Positions 9,549 to 18,232 of a DNA stretch of 64,000 bases are shown in pieces (within the stretch, counting starts at the first letter, position 1; each line of letters begins with the position of its first letter). The stretch is from NCBI GenBank assembly GCA_037045435.1, contig JBAOID010000003.1, positions 62,001 to 126,000 on the forward strand, read 5' to 3'. Origin of the DNA: CBDUEF01 sp018063485 (GTDB taxonomy: Bacteria > Pseudomonadota > Alphaproteobacteria > Rhodobacterales > Rhodobacteraceae). Under the pieces are notes generated by a model. It searched no databases. It saw only the letters and a program-made list of their open reading frames with translations, and had not been told where the DNA came from. A program made the position numbers and the translations under genes.

Positions 9549-9914
9549 TCAGAGCGTGGTCTCAAGGCAGTGCCGCCGGAAGGCGCGTTTGAGCATGTCC
9601 AGCTCGGCGCGCAACAGGTCAACCTCGGCGCGCATGTCGTCTTCCATGGCGACACCGGTGATCACGGTGAAATGCGCCAATGTCTCTGCCCCTGAGCGGA
9701 TCAGGAAGGTTTGCACGCCCTCTGACAGCACTTCGGCAGGGATCGGCACGCGCACCAGCCAATCGCCTGCCCGCCCGTCGATCGCGGCGACACTCACCCC
9801 AGCAAGTGATTCGCCAAGAAGCGAGACGTCAAGCACCGGCAATTCTGTTGGGCCAGACAAGACGCCCTCCCAGACGCCGGCGCGAATTCGGGTTTTGGTT
9901 AAAGTGACAGGCAT
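9549..9914 (-). CDS. Hypothetical protein
   Basis: 121 residues with no family I recognise. The protein is soluble, with no signal peptide or membrane segment. A beta-rich first two thirds (AGVWEGVLSG, LPVLDVSLLG, DWLVRVPIPAEVLSEG) is followed by a short acidic/basic helix at the C terminus (DDMRAEVDLLRAELDMLKRAF) that could form a coiled coil. It begins 7 bp after the stop of the gene encoding the DUF6478-like protein, in the same direction, so the two are probably co-transcribed and may work together. Confidence 0.65.
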   Translation of the reverse strand: MPVTLTKTRIRAGVWEGVLSGPTELPVLDVSLLGESLAGVSVAAIDGRAGDWLVRVPIPAEVLSEGVQTFLIRSGAETLAHFTVITGVAMEDDMRAEVDLLRAELDMLKRAFRRHCLETTL

Positions 9915-9921
9915 TTTGACC

Positions 9922-10728
9922 TCATAGTTCGGCGCGCGGGCGACGGCTGAAGGTCACATCGCGCAAAATGATCTGATTCATTTCCGGGCCCTCAAAAATC
10001 AGATCAACCCACAGCTTTTCCACCCGCTTTTCGTTCATCTTGGAATAGGCAAGATCGAATTCGACCATCACCTCTTCCTCGTTCAGGGGCAATTCGCGAA
10101 CCATCTGTTCCACATTCGGGCCGTGCTTGATGTTCAGACGCGCAAAGATTTCCAGCGGCTTTTCCATCTCGACGATCACATCCATGCGGATCAGATGCTT
10201 TTGCTTCAACCCGCGCGCCGCCTCTTCGGGAAGATCGACGACCAAAGACAGGAACGAGCCGTCAAAACGGAACACATCCATCCGGCAGCCAAAGGGCGCG
10301 ATATCGACATCACGGGTGTTCCTGATCTGGCGCACTGTCAATTCGCTGCGGCGGCAATCGTGAAAGATCGTGGCCCCATTTGCGATCAGAAACTTGCCGG
10401 GCACCGAGGCGAAGCCCGGCAACGGAATTGGGCCTTTCCATAAACCGGGACGCCAAGACCAATCGGTGCCCATCGGTTTGCGCATCACATTCGAACCGAT
10501 CACTGGCAGTGTAAGCCGGTGGTCCGCCTCGTGGATCACCCGGTCAAGCTGGCGGCGCAGGGTGCGCGCCCTGGTGCGGTTGGCGCGCAATTTGTCCAAC
10601 TCTTCGGAAGCGGCTTCTTCGGCCAGTTTCCCCCACCGTCGCAGAACCCTGCGATGAAGCGCGCCACCGATCAAATCTGCAAACCGCCCGGCCATTCGCC
10701 CAACCCATTGTTTCTTATTTGCCGCCAA
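9922..10728 (-). CDS. DUF6478-like conserved protein of Rhodobacteraceae
   Basis: 268 residues; the family assignment is from memory. The first ~70 residues are basic and helical (RRVLRRWGKLAEEA...LRANRTRARTLRRQLDRVIHEAD). They are followed by a globular beta-rich domain with TIFHDCRRSELTVRQIRNTR, DVFRFDGSFLSLVVDLP and LNIKHGPNVEQMVRELPL. No signal peptide or catalytic motif is evident. It is the first gene of a two-gene leftward unit with the 121-residue hypothetical. Function is unknown. Confidence 0.75.
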   Translation of the reverse strand: MAANKKQWVGRMAGRFADLIGGALHRRVLRRWGKLAEEAASEELDKLRANRTRARTLRRQLDRVIHEADHRLTLPVIGSNVMRKPMGTDWSWRPGLWKGPIPLPGFASVPGKFLIANGATIFHDCRRSELTVRQIRNTRDVDIAPFGCRMDVFRFDGSFLSLVVDLPEEAARGLKQKHLIRMDVIVEMEKPLEIFARLNIKHGPNVEQMVRELPLNEEEVMVEFDLAYSKMNEKRVEKLWVDLIFEGPEMNQIILRDVTFSRRPRAEL

Positions 10729-10828
10729 TTTGTCGCGAAACTGGAAACTATTCCCTTATTGCGCGAAAAAGGTAAAGACTCCATCCCTCAAGCAGTGTGA
10801 TTTCCACAGAGTTGCCTATCAGCGGGTA

Positions 10829-11404
10829 TCATGGCCCGACATTGGCATTTTGAAGCGCTTGCAACGTGGATTCCACCAAACGGCGGCTGTCAGCCGGGGA
10901 AAGCACGGGAGTCTCTGCCCCGATGGCGGAAATCGTGACCAGCCGGCCCGCAGTCGAAGTAACGGCGCGCCAATGATCACCGGCGCGGCGATCAATCACG
11001 TGGATCAGATAGGCGCGATCCATTTTCACAATCCCTGCAACCCGCACATCGGCGGCGCGACCCGAACGGCTGAGCATGGCGCGCCCCTGCGGTGAAGTGA
11101 AAAAGGCGGCCAGCGCCGGCCCACCAGCATTCAGCACCCCCGCCAAATCGGTGGTTCCGACTGACACGGTGATCAAGGCCGGATGTGCCGTGCCCGCTTT
11201 GGAACATTTCCCCATCAGCACCACGGCCGAATCGCGGGTGTTGCTGCCTGCTGATCGGTCAACGCAATATCCCGCAGGCGTGCCGATGGTGACCGCGCCG
11301 CCAAGAATGGTGGCAGAGCGACCCGACCCGGTGTCCATGACGCAGGCCGTCAGCGTGGCCAAGGCCGCGCTGACGGCAAAGGTTCTACTGATCCATGTAG
11401 ACAT
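10829..11404 (-). CDS. Putative lipoprotein
   Basis: 191 residues from the ATG at 11404. The hydrophobic leader ends in the lipobox LTAC, so Cys21 should be lipidated and the protein anchored in an envelope membrane. The remainder (GYCVDRSAGSN..., a second Cys pair, VTSTAGRLVTISAIGAE) has no family I can name. Its start lies inside the last 20 bases of ilvD in another frame, suggesting translational coupling, although no functional link is apparent. A longer frame to 11452 has a poor N terminus. Confidence 0.7.
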   Translation of the reverse strand: MSTWISRTFAVSAALATLTACVMDTGSGRSATILGGAVTIGTPAGYCVDRSAGSNTRDSAVVLMGKCSKAGTAHPALITVSVGTTDLAGVLNAGGPALAAFFTSPQGRAMLSRSGRAADVRVAGIVKMDRAYLIHVIDRRAGDHWRAVTSTAGRLVTISAIGAETPVLSPADSRRLVESTLQALQNANVGP

Positions 11405-13121
11405 GGCGTTCCGCTTTTGCGCCCGGATGACTGACTGCTCCCCAGCGCGCACCGCCCACCAGTTTCGCGAATTTCCAGATCGCCCCGGTTGTGTACTGGG
11501 TCGGGCGCGGGCCCTTCCATTTTGCCTTGCGCCCGGCCAGTTCTTCGTCGGTCAGGGCGACGGAAAGCTCGCCGGTGACTGCATCAACCGTGATGATGTC
11601 ACCGTCTTGCAGCAGGGCAATCGGGCCGCCATGGGCCGCTTCGGGGCCAACGTGGCCGACGCAGAAGCCACGGGTTGCGCCCGAAAAGCGCCCGTCGGTG
11701 ATCAGCGCCACCTTTTTGCCCATGCCTTGACCAGAAAGTGCCGCAGTGGTGGCCAGCATCTCGCGCATACCGGGGCCGCCTGCCGGGCCCTCGTTGCGGA
11801 TCACGATGACCTCCCCTTCCTTGTAGGTGCGCGCCTGAACGGCGGCGAAGGCGTCTTCTTCGCATTCAAACACGCGGGCGGGGCCGACAAAGCGCTGATG
11901 CTGGGTGGCGATACCAGCAACTTTGACGATGGCGCCATCGGGAGCAAGGTTGCCTTTCAGGCCAACAACACCGCCGGTGTTGGTCAGCGGGGTGGCGGCG
12001 GGATAGATCACGCGGCCATCAGCCTCGCCTTTGATCAGCTCCAGCTCTTCGCCCATCGAGCGGCCAGAGGCGGTGACGCAATCAAGGTGCATCAATCCGA
12101 TCTTGGACAGCTCTTTCATCACCACCGCAACGCCGCCTACCTCGTGCAGGTCTTTGGCAACGTATTTGCCGCCCGGACGCAGATCGACAAAATAGGGGGT
12201 GTCGCGCATGATGTCGGCCACGTCGAACAGGTCGAAATCAATGCCAGCCTCATGGGCGATGGCGGGAAGGTGAAGGGCTGCGTTGGTCGAGCCACCGGTG
12301 CAGGCCACAACACGGGCGGCGTTTTCCAGAGCCTTGCGGGTAACGACATCGCGGGCGCGGATGTTTTTCTCGATCAGGTTCATCACGGCAACGCCCGAAG
12401 CCTCGCCATATTGATCGCGCGATTCGTAAGGCGCGGGGGCGCTGGAGGAATTCATCAACGCAAGGCCGATGGCCTCGGAGACGCAGGCCATGGTGTTGGC
12501 GGTGTATTGCGCACCACAAGCGCCCGAAGACGGGCAGGCCACGCGCTCCATGATCTCAAGCTCGGCCTCTGACATGGTGCCGGCCTGCACCTTGCCAACG
12601 GCTTCGAACATATCCTGCACGGTGATGTCCTGGCCCTGATAGCGCCCCGGAAGGATCGAGCCACCGTAGATGAAGACCGAAGGCACATTCAGACGGACCA
12701 TGGCCATCATCATGCCGGGCAGGGATTTGTCGCAACCCGCAAGGCCGACAATGGCGTCATAGCAATGGCCGCGCATGGTGAGTTCCACCGTATCGGCGAT
12801 GGCATCACGCGAGGCGAGGGATGAGCGCATCCCCTCATGGCCCATTGCAATACCGTCGGTGACGGTGATGGTGGTGAATTCGCGCGGGGTGCCGCCGCCC
12901 TTTTTGACGCCATGTTTGACGATCTGCGCCTGACGGTTCAGGGCGATGTTGCAGGGTGCAGCCTCATTCCAGCAGGTGGCAACGCCAACCCACGGCTGGT
13001 GAATTTCTTCCTCGGTGATCCCCATCGCGTAGAAATACGAGCGATGCGGCGCGCGGGACGGGCCTTCGGTCACGTGGCGGCTGGGAAGTTTCGATTTGTC
13101 GAAACGCTGATTGGTGCTCAT
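11385..13121 (-). CDS. ilvD: Dihydroxy-acid dehydratase
   Basis: 578-residue iron-sulfur dehydratase of valine, isoleucine and pantothenate biosynthesis that converts dihydroxyisovalerate or dihydroxymethylvalerate to the 2-keto acid. The motifs are GVATCWNEAAPCNIAL near 50, CYDAIVGLAGCDKSLPG (signature with cluster-ligand Cys), PSSGACGAQYTANTMACVSEA and TDGRFSGATRGFCVGHV near the end. I chose the ATG at 13121 with GGAGGG upstream rather than the longer open frame to 13355. The start region faces a divergent LysR gene, and the 3' end overlaps the lipoprotein gene. Confidence 0.96.
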   Translation of the reverse strand: MSTNQRFDKSKLPSRHVTEGPSRAPHRSYFYAMGITEEEIHQPWVGVATCWNEAAPCNIALNRQAQIVKHGVKKGGGTPREFTTITVTDGIAMGHEGMRSSLASRDAIADTVELTMRGHCYDAIVGLAGCDKSLPGMMMAMVRLNVPSVFIYGGSILPGRYQGQDITVQDMFEAVGKVQAGTMSEAELEIMERVACPSSGACGAQYTANTMACVSEAIGLALMNSSSAPAPYESRDQYGEASGVAVMNLIEKNIRARDVVTRKALENAARVVACTGGSTNAALHLPAIAHEAGIDFDLFDVADIMRDTPYFVDLRPGGKYVAKDLHEVGGVAVVMKELSKIGLMHLDCVTASGRSMGEELELIKGEADGRVIYPAATPLTNTGGVVGLKGNLAPDGAIVKVAGIATQHQRFVGPARVFECEEDAFAAVQARTYKEGEVIVIRNEGPAGGPGMREMLATTAALSGQGMGKKVALITDGRFSGATRGFCVGHVGPEAAHGGPIALLQDGDIITVDAVTGELSVALTDEELAGRKAKWKGPRPTQYTTGAIWKFAKLVGGARWGAVSHPGAKAERHVYMDQ

Positions 13122-13354
13122 GGCGGCCCTCCGGGGTTTTGCTTGGCAAATGGATAATCGCGCGGCGGCGCAGGGGCAAGGCGGGATTGCAGGGTTTTGT
13201 GCGCTTTTGGGCGGTGCCCAACTCCCGCCCCACCGTTTCCGCGCCATGAACGATCCGTGATAATACCCCGGATAGAACGCGCCAGCGCCGCTATCTTGCC
13301 CGATTTCAAGACCAAAAAGAGGCATAGACCAGCTCTGCTCGCTTGGGGAAAACA

Positions 13355-14260
13355 ATGGACCGACTAACCGAAATGGAAGCCTTTGCCACGGTCGTAGACC
13401 AGGGCGGATTTACCGATGCAGCCAAAAAGATGGGTATTTCGAAATCTGCCGTTTCGAAACACGTCTCGGCGCTTGAGGCCCGTTTGGGGGCGCGGCTTTT
13501 AAATCGAACTACCCGCCGTGTCAGCCCAACCGAAATTGGCCTTGCCTATTATGACCGCGCCCGTCGTGTGCTGAACGATGCGGGCGAAGCCGATGCTCTG
13601 GTGACCTCGATGCAATCGGCGCCTTCGGGATTGCTGCGCATCTCAGTGGCTACAGATTTCGGGGTGAATCTGCTTTCCCCGATATTGGGCGATTTCCTGC
13701 TGGAATATCCCGATATCACCGTGAACATGGTGCTGAACAACCGCTATGTGGAACTGATCAGCGAAGGCTTCGATCTGGCCATTCGGGTCGGTGATCTGGA
13801 GGACAGCTCACTTCGCGCCCGCAAGTTGACGGAAACCACGCGGCGGATGATCGGTTCGCCGTCGTATTTCCAGAAATACGGACGGCCGATGAAGATCGAC
13901 GATCTGAATGATCACAAGTTGCTGCACTATTCCAATCAGGCCAATGGCAACGTCTGGAAAGTGACCGCGCCTTCGGGTGAAAAGCGGCAGGTTCGCACGG
14001 CGGGCTGGCTGACGGTGAATGATGGACAATCCTTGCTGAACGCGGCGATCTCGGGGCTTGGGATTGCGTTTCTGCCCTCGTTCCTGTGTGCCGAAGCCAT
14101 GAAGGCCGGGCAGGTGGAAGAGGCCATTCCGGGCCTGCCGGTGGAAACGATGGGCGTTTATGCGGTCTATCCGCCCGGACGCTTTACTCAGCCCAAAGTG
14201 CGGGCTTTTATTGATTTTCTGGCGAGAAAGTATATTGATAAGGGGCCAGACAACTGGTGA
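13355..14260 (+). CDS. LysR-family transcriptional regulator
   Basis: 301 residues. The N-terminal winged HTH (MEAFATVVDQGGFTDAAKKMGISKSAVSKHVSALEARLG, in two parts) is followed by a substrate-binding-like effector domain. The sequence style (LLNRTTRRVSPTEIGLAYYDRA, LAIRVGDLEDSSL) is that of the AaeR/DsdC-like CrgA group. It is divergent from ilvD across 233 bp, so autoregulation and control of ilvD are possible, but no branched-chain link is provable. The start was chosen at the ATG at 13355 behind GGGGAAAACA; a TTG 12 bp upstream is the alternative. Confidence 0.88.
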   Translation: MDRLTEMEAFATVVDQGGFTDAAKKMGISKSAVSKHVSALEARLGARLLNRTTRRVSPTEIGLAYYDRARRVLNDAGEADALVTSMQSAPSGLLRISVATDFGVNLLSPILGDFLLEYPDITVNMVLNNRYVELISEGFDLAIRVGDLEDSSLRARKLTETTRRMIGSPSYFQKYGRPMKIDDLNDHKLLHYSNQANGNVWKVTAPSGEKRQVRTAGWLTVNDGQSLLNAAISGLGIAFLPSFLCAEAMKAGQVEEAIPGLPVETMGVYAVYPPGRFTQPKVRAFIDFLARKYIDKGPDNW

Positions 14261-14291
14261 GCGGCTAAAAAATCTACGATGGTGCGACGGC

Positions 14292-15308
14292 CTACTGGGT
14301 CGAGGTCAACATGACCTCGACCCTTCTGTTTTGTTGCCGCCCTTCGGGAGTGTCATTGCTGCTGCGTGGTGACAGATATCCGACACCCTCGGCCTGCACC
14401 TGAGCCGGGCTCACCTTGAGCCTGGTGATCAGATAGGCCCGCACCGAATCTGCGCGGGCGCGTGATACCGTGATGTTGCCCGCCAGACCGCCCTCGGTAT
14501 CGGTATGGCCGACCAGAGTGATCACCGCTTTGGGATGGCCGGCAAGCCATGCGGCAAGGGTGGTCAGCGAGGCATAATCCCCCACTTGCAGGGCAGAACT
14601 TCCCGAGGCGAAGACCAGATCCTCCAGCACCTGAGGCAACCCGCTCTCAAGCGTCGCCACCAGCGAACCGGGTGGTGCTGATTGTTGCGGCAGGGCAAGA
14701 GTTTGAGGGACACCCGATTGCGGATCCAAGGGCTGCGGATTCACGTTTTCGGCAAAGCGCGGAGCAGCAAGCGCACCATGGCTGACGCGGGTTTCCTGAA
14801 CGAAGCGATCCTGCGACGAGCGGCTGATCATGATCGCCACCTGCTCACCACCCGCCAACCCGGATCTTCCGGCGAGAATATAACGAAAATCGCCCAGATC
14901 GACATGCATATCGGGTTCGGGAAGGATATTTGCGGCAAAGCGGAAATCAAAGCCGCCGCATGTCGCAGTTTCACATTCGAATTGGATCTTGAAGCCCGAG
15001 GCCATGAGTTGTGCGCGCAGGTTTTGCGCAATTTGCAGCGTGGACAGGCTGGCGTCGGCAATCTTCCATGCGGTTTGCTCTACCGTGCCTTCGGCCAAGG
15101 CCGTGGGCTGAATTCCATCGGCAAAGCCGCCCGAGGCAAGACGGATCGAACTGTTCGCATTGGATGTTTGCGCGGTAACAGTGGCCGGGGCAGGGAAGGT
15201 GAAATCCAGCGCCGGTTCAGCCGCCGCCGCACCAAAGGTAAAGGCCGCGCCGATCAGCGCGGCACAGGCCGGGGCGGTGAGAAAGACTGCTTTGAACACC
15301 TGCAACAC
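14292..15308 (-). CDS. OmpA-family protein
   Basis: 338 residues from a GTG start, with a signal peptide (hydrophobic stretch to about residue 29, AAA/AE). A middle region of unknown fold has a Cys pair (ECETATCGGFDF). The C-terminal ~110 residues are an OmpA/Pal peptidoglycan-binding domain (VFASGSSALQ, LVGHTDTEGG, ITVSRARADSVRAYLI, GYLSPRSSNDTPEGRQQNRRVEV). The likely role is linking outer membrane or periplasm to peptidoglycan. Its last codons form a strong hairpin that probably terminates the convergent LysR gene. Confidence 0.88.
   Translation of the reverse strand: MLQVFKAVFLTAPACAALIGAAFTFGAAAAEPALDFTFPAPATVTAQTSNANSSIRLASGGFADGIQPTALAEGTVEQTAWKIADASLSTLQIAQNLRAQLMASGFKIQFECETATCGGFDFRFAANILPEPDMHVDLGDFRYILAGRSGLAGGEQVAIMISRSSQDRFVQETRVSHGALAAPRFAENVNPQPLDPQSGVPQTLALPQQSAPPGSLVATLESGLPQVLEDLVFASGSSALQVGDYASLTTLAAWLAGHPKAVITLVGHTDTEGGLAGNITVSRARADSVRAYLITRLKVSPAQVQAEGVGYLSPRSSNDTPEGRQQNRRVEVMLTSTQ
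14297..14323 (+). terminator. Hairpin ending the LysR gene, embedded in the OmpA-like coding end
   Basis: GGGTCGAGGTC-AACAT-GACCTCGACCC is a perfect 11-bp stem followed by TTCTGTTTTG on the plus strand, 36 bp after the LysR stop. On the other strand the same bases encode the RVEVMLTST tail of the OmpA-domain protein. Confidence 0.6.
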
Positions 15309-15329
15309 ATTCTTATGGCCGCTATCGGC

Positions 15330-16025
15330 CTATTTCTGTCGATAATGATACTGTCCCACAACCGACATGCCGAAGGAAGCATAGAGCGCGCGGGCGGCAT
15401 CGTTGGTGGCGGTTACCACCAAAGACAGGCTATCAGCCCCATGCGATTGCGCCCAGAGAGCTGCGGCGCGCAAAATATTGTGCGCGGAACCTTGCCGACG
15501 CATGGCTGGCGGCACCTCAAGCGCGTGCAGCATGGCGGTTTTTCCGCTGATGGCGACAAAGGCAACGCCTGCGACGTGATCACTCTGGCGTGACAGGATC
15601 ACACATTTTTCCACGGTTGTGCGCTGCATAACCGCCAGCCGCCCGGGGCCGATACCGCAATCGTGCCAAAGTCGTGTCGCCATGGCCAAGGGTGGCCAAT
15701 GCGGGAATGTCGACATCGGGGCAGGGGTTTGTGCAAGGTTTGCCAGCGGGGCGGCATAGGCCAGCACCGGGTCAACAATGGCAAAGCCGCGCGCGGCGAG
15801 TTCGGTATCCAGTGCGGTATCACCTTCACGGATCAGGAACAGCGGGCGCTGGTTTTGCGCCTGCATCGCCGCTTCGGCGCGGTCGAGTTGCTGGGGGGTG
15901 AAGGGCGCTTCGACTGTGGCTGCGGACACGCGTTTGCCGCCGCCTTGACCATCGCGCAAGGTGAATGGGCCAAGCCGACAGGTGGCGGCGGCGGGCCAGG
16001 TTTCCTGCATCACCTGAGATATCAT
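15330..16025 (-). CDS. GNAT-family N-acetyltransferase
   Basis: 231 residues with a C-terminal GNAT domain. The acetyl-CoA loop is VPPAMRRQGSAHNILRAAALWA, near 180, and the terminal LVVTATNDAARALYASFGM is the typical beta5/alpha4 region. The N-terminal ~100 residues look like a degenerate GNAT repeat. The substrate is unknown. Its ATG overlaps the stop of the CinA-like gene (ATGA), so the two are translationally coupled. Confidence 0.82.
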   Translation of the reverse strand: MISQVMQETWPAAATCRLGPFTLRDGQGGGKRVSAATVEAPFTPQQLDRAEAAMQAQNQRPLFLIREGDTALDTELAARGFAIVDPVLAYAAPLANLAQTPAPMSTFPHWPPLAMATRLWHDCGIGPGRLAVMQRTTVEKCVILSRQSDHVAGVAFVAISGKTAMLHALEVPPAMRRQGSAHNILRAAALWAQSHGADSLSLVVTATNDAARALYASFGMSVVGQYHYRQK

Positions 16026-16741
16026 CCGAACAGCGCCACCAACCGCAGCATGGCGGCATCAATGCGGGCGGCATCGGTGCCACGGATCACCAGATTGGTG
16101 CCGAAACTGCCATTGAAGGTAAAGGGATAGGAGCCCATCGACAGATCGGAAAACTCGGCGGCAAGGGCGGAAAACTCGGTGGCAATATCGCCTTCGCCGC
16201 GGTTGACGCGCAAGGATTGCGACAGCAGGGGAGGGCCGCCGGTCAGGCTTGGCAACAACCCTGCCAGCATCGACTCGAAGACGCTGGGCACTCCGGCCAT
16301 GACATGCACGTTGTGCAGGCTGAAACCAGGGGCGGTCGAAATCGGGTTTTCGATCAACCTGGCTCCGTCGGGGATACGGGCCATGCGCTGACGGGCCTCG
16401 TTGAAGGGTTGACCCATCGCATCATAGCGCGCCTGCAACAGCGCCATCGCATCGGCGCGGTGGGTGATTGGCACTCCGAAAGCCGCAGCAATCGCATCGG
16501 CGGTGATGTCGTCATGGGTGGGGCCGATGCCGCCCGAGGTGAACACATGCGTATATCGCGTGCGCAGATCATTCACGGCGGCAACGATAGCCGCGTGATC
16601 ATCTGCCACGATCCGCGCCTCGACCAGCGGCAGGCCGTGGCGGGTGAGCGCGCCGGAGAGATGGTACAGATTGGAATTGCGAGTGCGGCCGGACAAAATC
16701 TCGTCACCGATCACCAGCATGGCGGCTGTAGGGTGGGTCAT
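16022..16741 (-). CDS. CinA N-terminal-like molybdopterin-binding-fold protein
   Basis: 239 residues from an ATG with AGGAG upstream. It shows the MoaB/MogA/CinA N-terminal fold: AAMLVIGDEILSGRTRNSN near residue 6, VFTSGGIGPTHDDIT near 65 and HNVHVMAGVPSVFESML near 145. The C-terminal deamidase domain of full CinA is absent, which is common in alphaproteobacteria. COG1058-type proteins act on nucleotide conjugates such as ADP-ribose, but the activity here is unproven. It is the first gene of the pair with the acetyltransferase. Confidence 0.88.
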   Translation of the reverse strand: MTHPTAAMLVIGDEILSGRTRNSNLYHLSGALTRHGLPLVEARIVADDHAAIVAAVNDLRTRYTHVFTSGGIGPTHDDITADAIAAAFGVPITHRADAMALLQARYDAMGQPFNEARQRMARIPDGARLIENPISTAPGFSLHNVHVMAGVPSVFESMLAGLLPSLTGGPPLLSQSLRVNRGEGDIATEFSALAAEFSDLSMGSYPFTFNGSFGTNLVIRGTDAARIDAAMLRLVALFG

Positions 16742-16837
16742 GTGAATCTCCTGTTGCCCTTGGTATAGGGCCCGAGCGCGGGTCTGGCAAAGGGGCGCTG
16801 AATTGTTTATATGGGGCCAAGGCTGAGGAGCGGCGTT

Positions 16838-17647
16838 GTGGAAGAAACTCGGGGCAGGATCACGCGGGCGGGTATTCGCATCTATGAGGATGCGGATTTT
16901 GCAGGAATGCGCGCAGCGGGGCGCGTCGCGGCGGATATTCTGGATCGGGTAGGGCCACTGGTTGCGCCGGGAGTGACAACGGCGGCGCTGGATGATTTCA
17001 TCCGCGCCGAGGTTGAGACGTCGGGCGCGGTTTCGGCGACGATTGGTTATAAGGGCTATCAACACGCCTCGTGCATTTCGGTCAACCATGTGGTGTGCCA
17101 CGGAATCCCCGGCAGCAAAGTGCTGGCCGATGGCGATATTCTGAACATTGACGTGACGGTGATTGTCGATGGCTGGTTCGGCGATACCAGCCGGATGTAT
17201 GTGGCAGGGCGCGCCAGCCGCAAGGCCTTACGGCTGATCGAGATCACCCATGAAGGGCTGATGCGGGGGATCGCAGCGGTAAGGCCGGGCAATACCTTTG
17301 GCGATATCGGCTTTGCGATTCAGAGTTTCGTTGAAGCGAACCGGATGTCGGTGGTGCGCGATTTCTGCGGCCATGGCTTGGGCCGGGTGTTTCACGCCCC
17401 GCCGAATGTGCTGCATTACGGGCGCGCGGGATCCATGGCAGTGTTGGAAGAGGGCATGTTTTTCACCATCGAGCCGATGGTCAATCTGGGGCGGCCGGAA
17501 ACCAAGGTGCTGGCCGATGATTGGACGGCGGTGACCCGTGACAAATCCCTTTCAGCGCAGTTTGAACATTCTGTCGGGGTGACGGCGACTGGCTGTGAGA
17601 TTTTCACGCTTTCGCCTGCCGGAGCATTTTTCCCGGCGCTGGGCTAG
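16838..17647 (+). CDS. map: Methionine aminopeptidase, type I
   Basis: 269-residue metallo-exopeptidase that removes initiator Met from nascent proteins. The family landmarks are HASCISVNHVVCHGIPG near 80, DGDILNIDVTVIVDGWFGDTSRM (metal-binding Asp pair), GHGLGRVFHAPPNV (metal His) and the metal Glu in FFTIEPMVNLG; the final metal-binding Glu is in SAQFEHSVGVT. I chose the GTG at 16838, preceded by GAGGAG with 7-base spacing, over the upstream ATG at 16811, which would place that site inside the gene. Confidence 0.95.
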   Translation: MEETRGRITRAGIRIYEDADFAGMRAAGRVAADILDRVGPLVAPGVTTAALDDFIRAEVETSGAVSATIGYKGYQHASCISVNHVVCHGIPGSKVLADGDILNIDVTVIVDGWFGDTSRMYVAGRASRKALRLIEITHEGLMRGIAAVRPGNTFGDIGFAIQSFVEANRMSVVRDFCGHGLGRVFHAPPNVLHYGRAGSMAVLEEGMFFTIEPMVNLGRPETKVLADDWTAVTRDKSLSAQFEHSVGVTATGCEIFTLSPAGAFFPALG

Positions 17648-17674
17648 GCGGCCAGACCGCTTGAACGCTGGCGC

Positions 17675-18232
17675 TCAGGCGCTTGCCGTCAGCACGGTAA
17701 CCACGGTGTCACCGTATTTCCTTTGATCCAATTGCGTATAACCCACTGGCACGCGCGGTGCGCTGCTTTCTTCCCAGATGATCAGCGCCTCGGGGGCAAT
17801 CCACGCGGCAAGGGCGACAAGTGCGGCCTCGCCCATTGCCTTGCCATAAGGCGGGTCCAGAAAAATCAGATCAAAGGGTGCACCGGGGTTCAGGCCGGGT
17901 TTGGTCGCGTCACGCTTCAGGTGGGTGCAGCGGCTTTCGGCGCGCATCAGGGCGAAGTTGCGTTTCAGCAATGCGCTGGCGGCAGCGCCGTTTTCAAGGA
18001 AGGTTGCGGTTTCCGCGCCGCGCGACAGCGCCTCAAGCCCCAGCGCCCCGGTTCCGGCAAAGACATCCAGAACCCGCGCACCTGCAAGCGGATTGCCGTA
18101 GCCACCATTGATCAGCAGGTTGAAGATCGATTCGCGCACCCGGTCCGAAGTGGGGCGCAGATGGGCTTTGGTGTCGCCCTCACCCAGCGGGGCAAGGTGC
18201 AATCCGCGCGACGTGCCGCCGATGATTCTCAT
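17675..18232 (-). CDS. rsmD: 16S rRNA (guanine-966 N2)-methyltransferase RsmD
   Basis: 185 residues. It opens with MRIIGGTSRGLHLAP and RPTSDRVRESIFNLL. The SAM-binding motif is VLDVFAGTGALGLEALSRGA near 55, and the catalytic N-methylase motif DLIFLDPPYGK lies near 125. It methylates G966 of 16S rRNA during small-subunit assembly. Its start overlaps the stop of the upstream flavoprotein gene (ATGA). Confidence 0.94.
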   Translation of the reverse strand: MRIIGGTSRGLHLAPLGEGDTKAHLRPTSDRVRESIFNLLINGGYGNPLAGARVLDVFAGTGALGLEALSRGAETATFLENGAAASALLKRNFALMRAESRCTHLKRDATKPGLNPGAPFDLIFLDPPYGKAMGEAALVALAAWIAPEALIIWEESSAPRVPVGYTQLDQRKYGDTVVTVLTASA

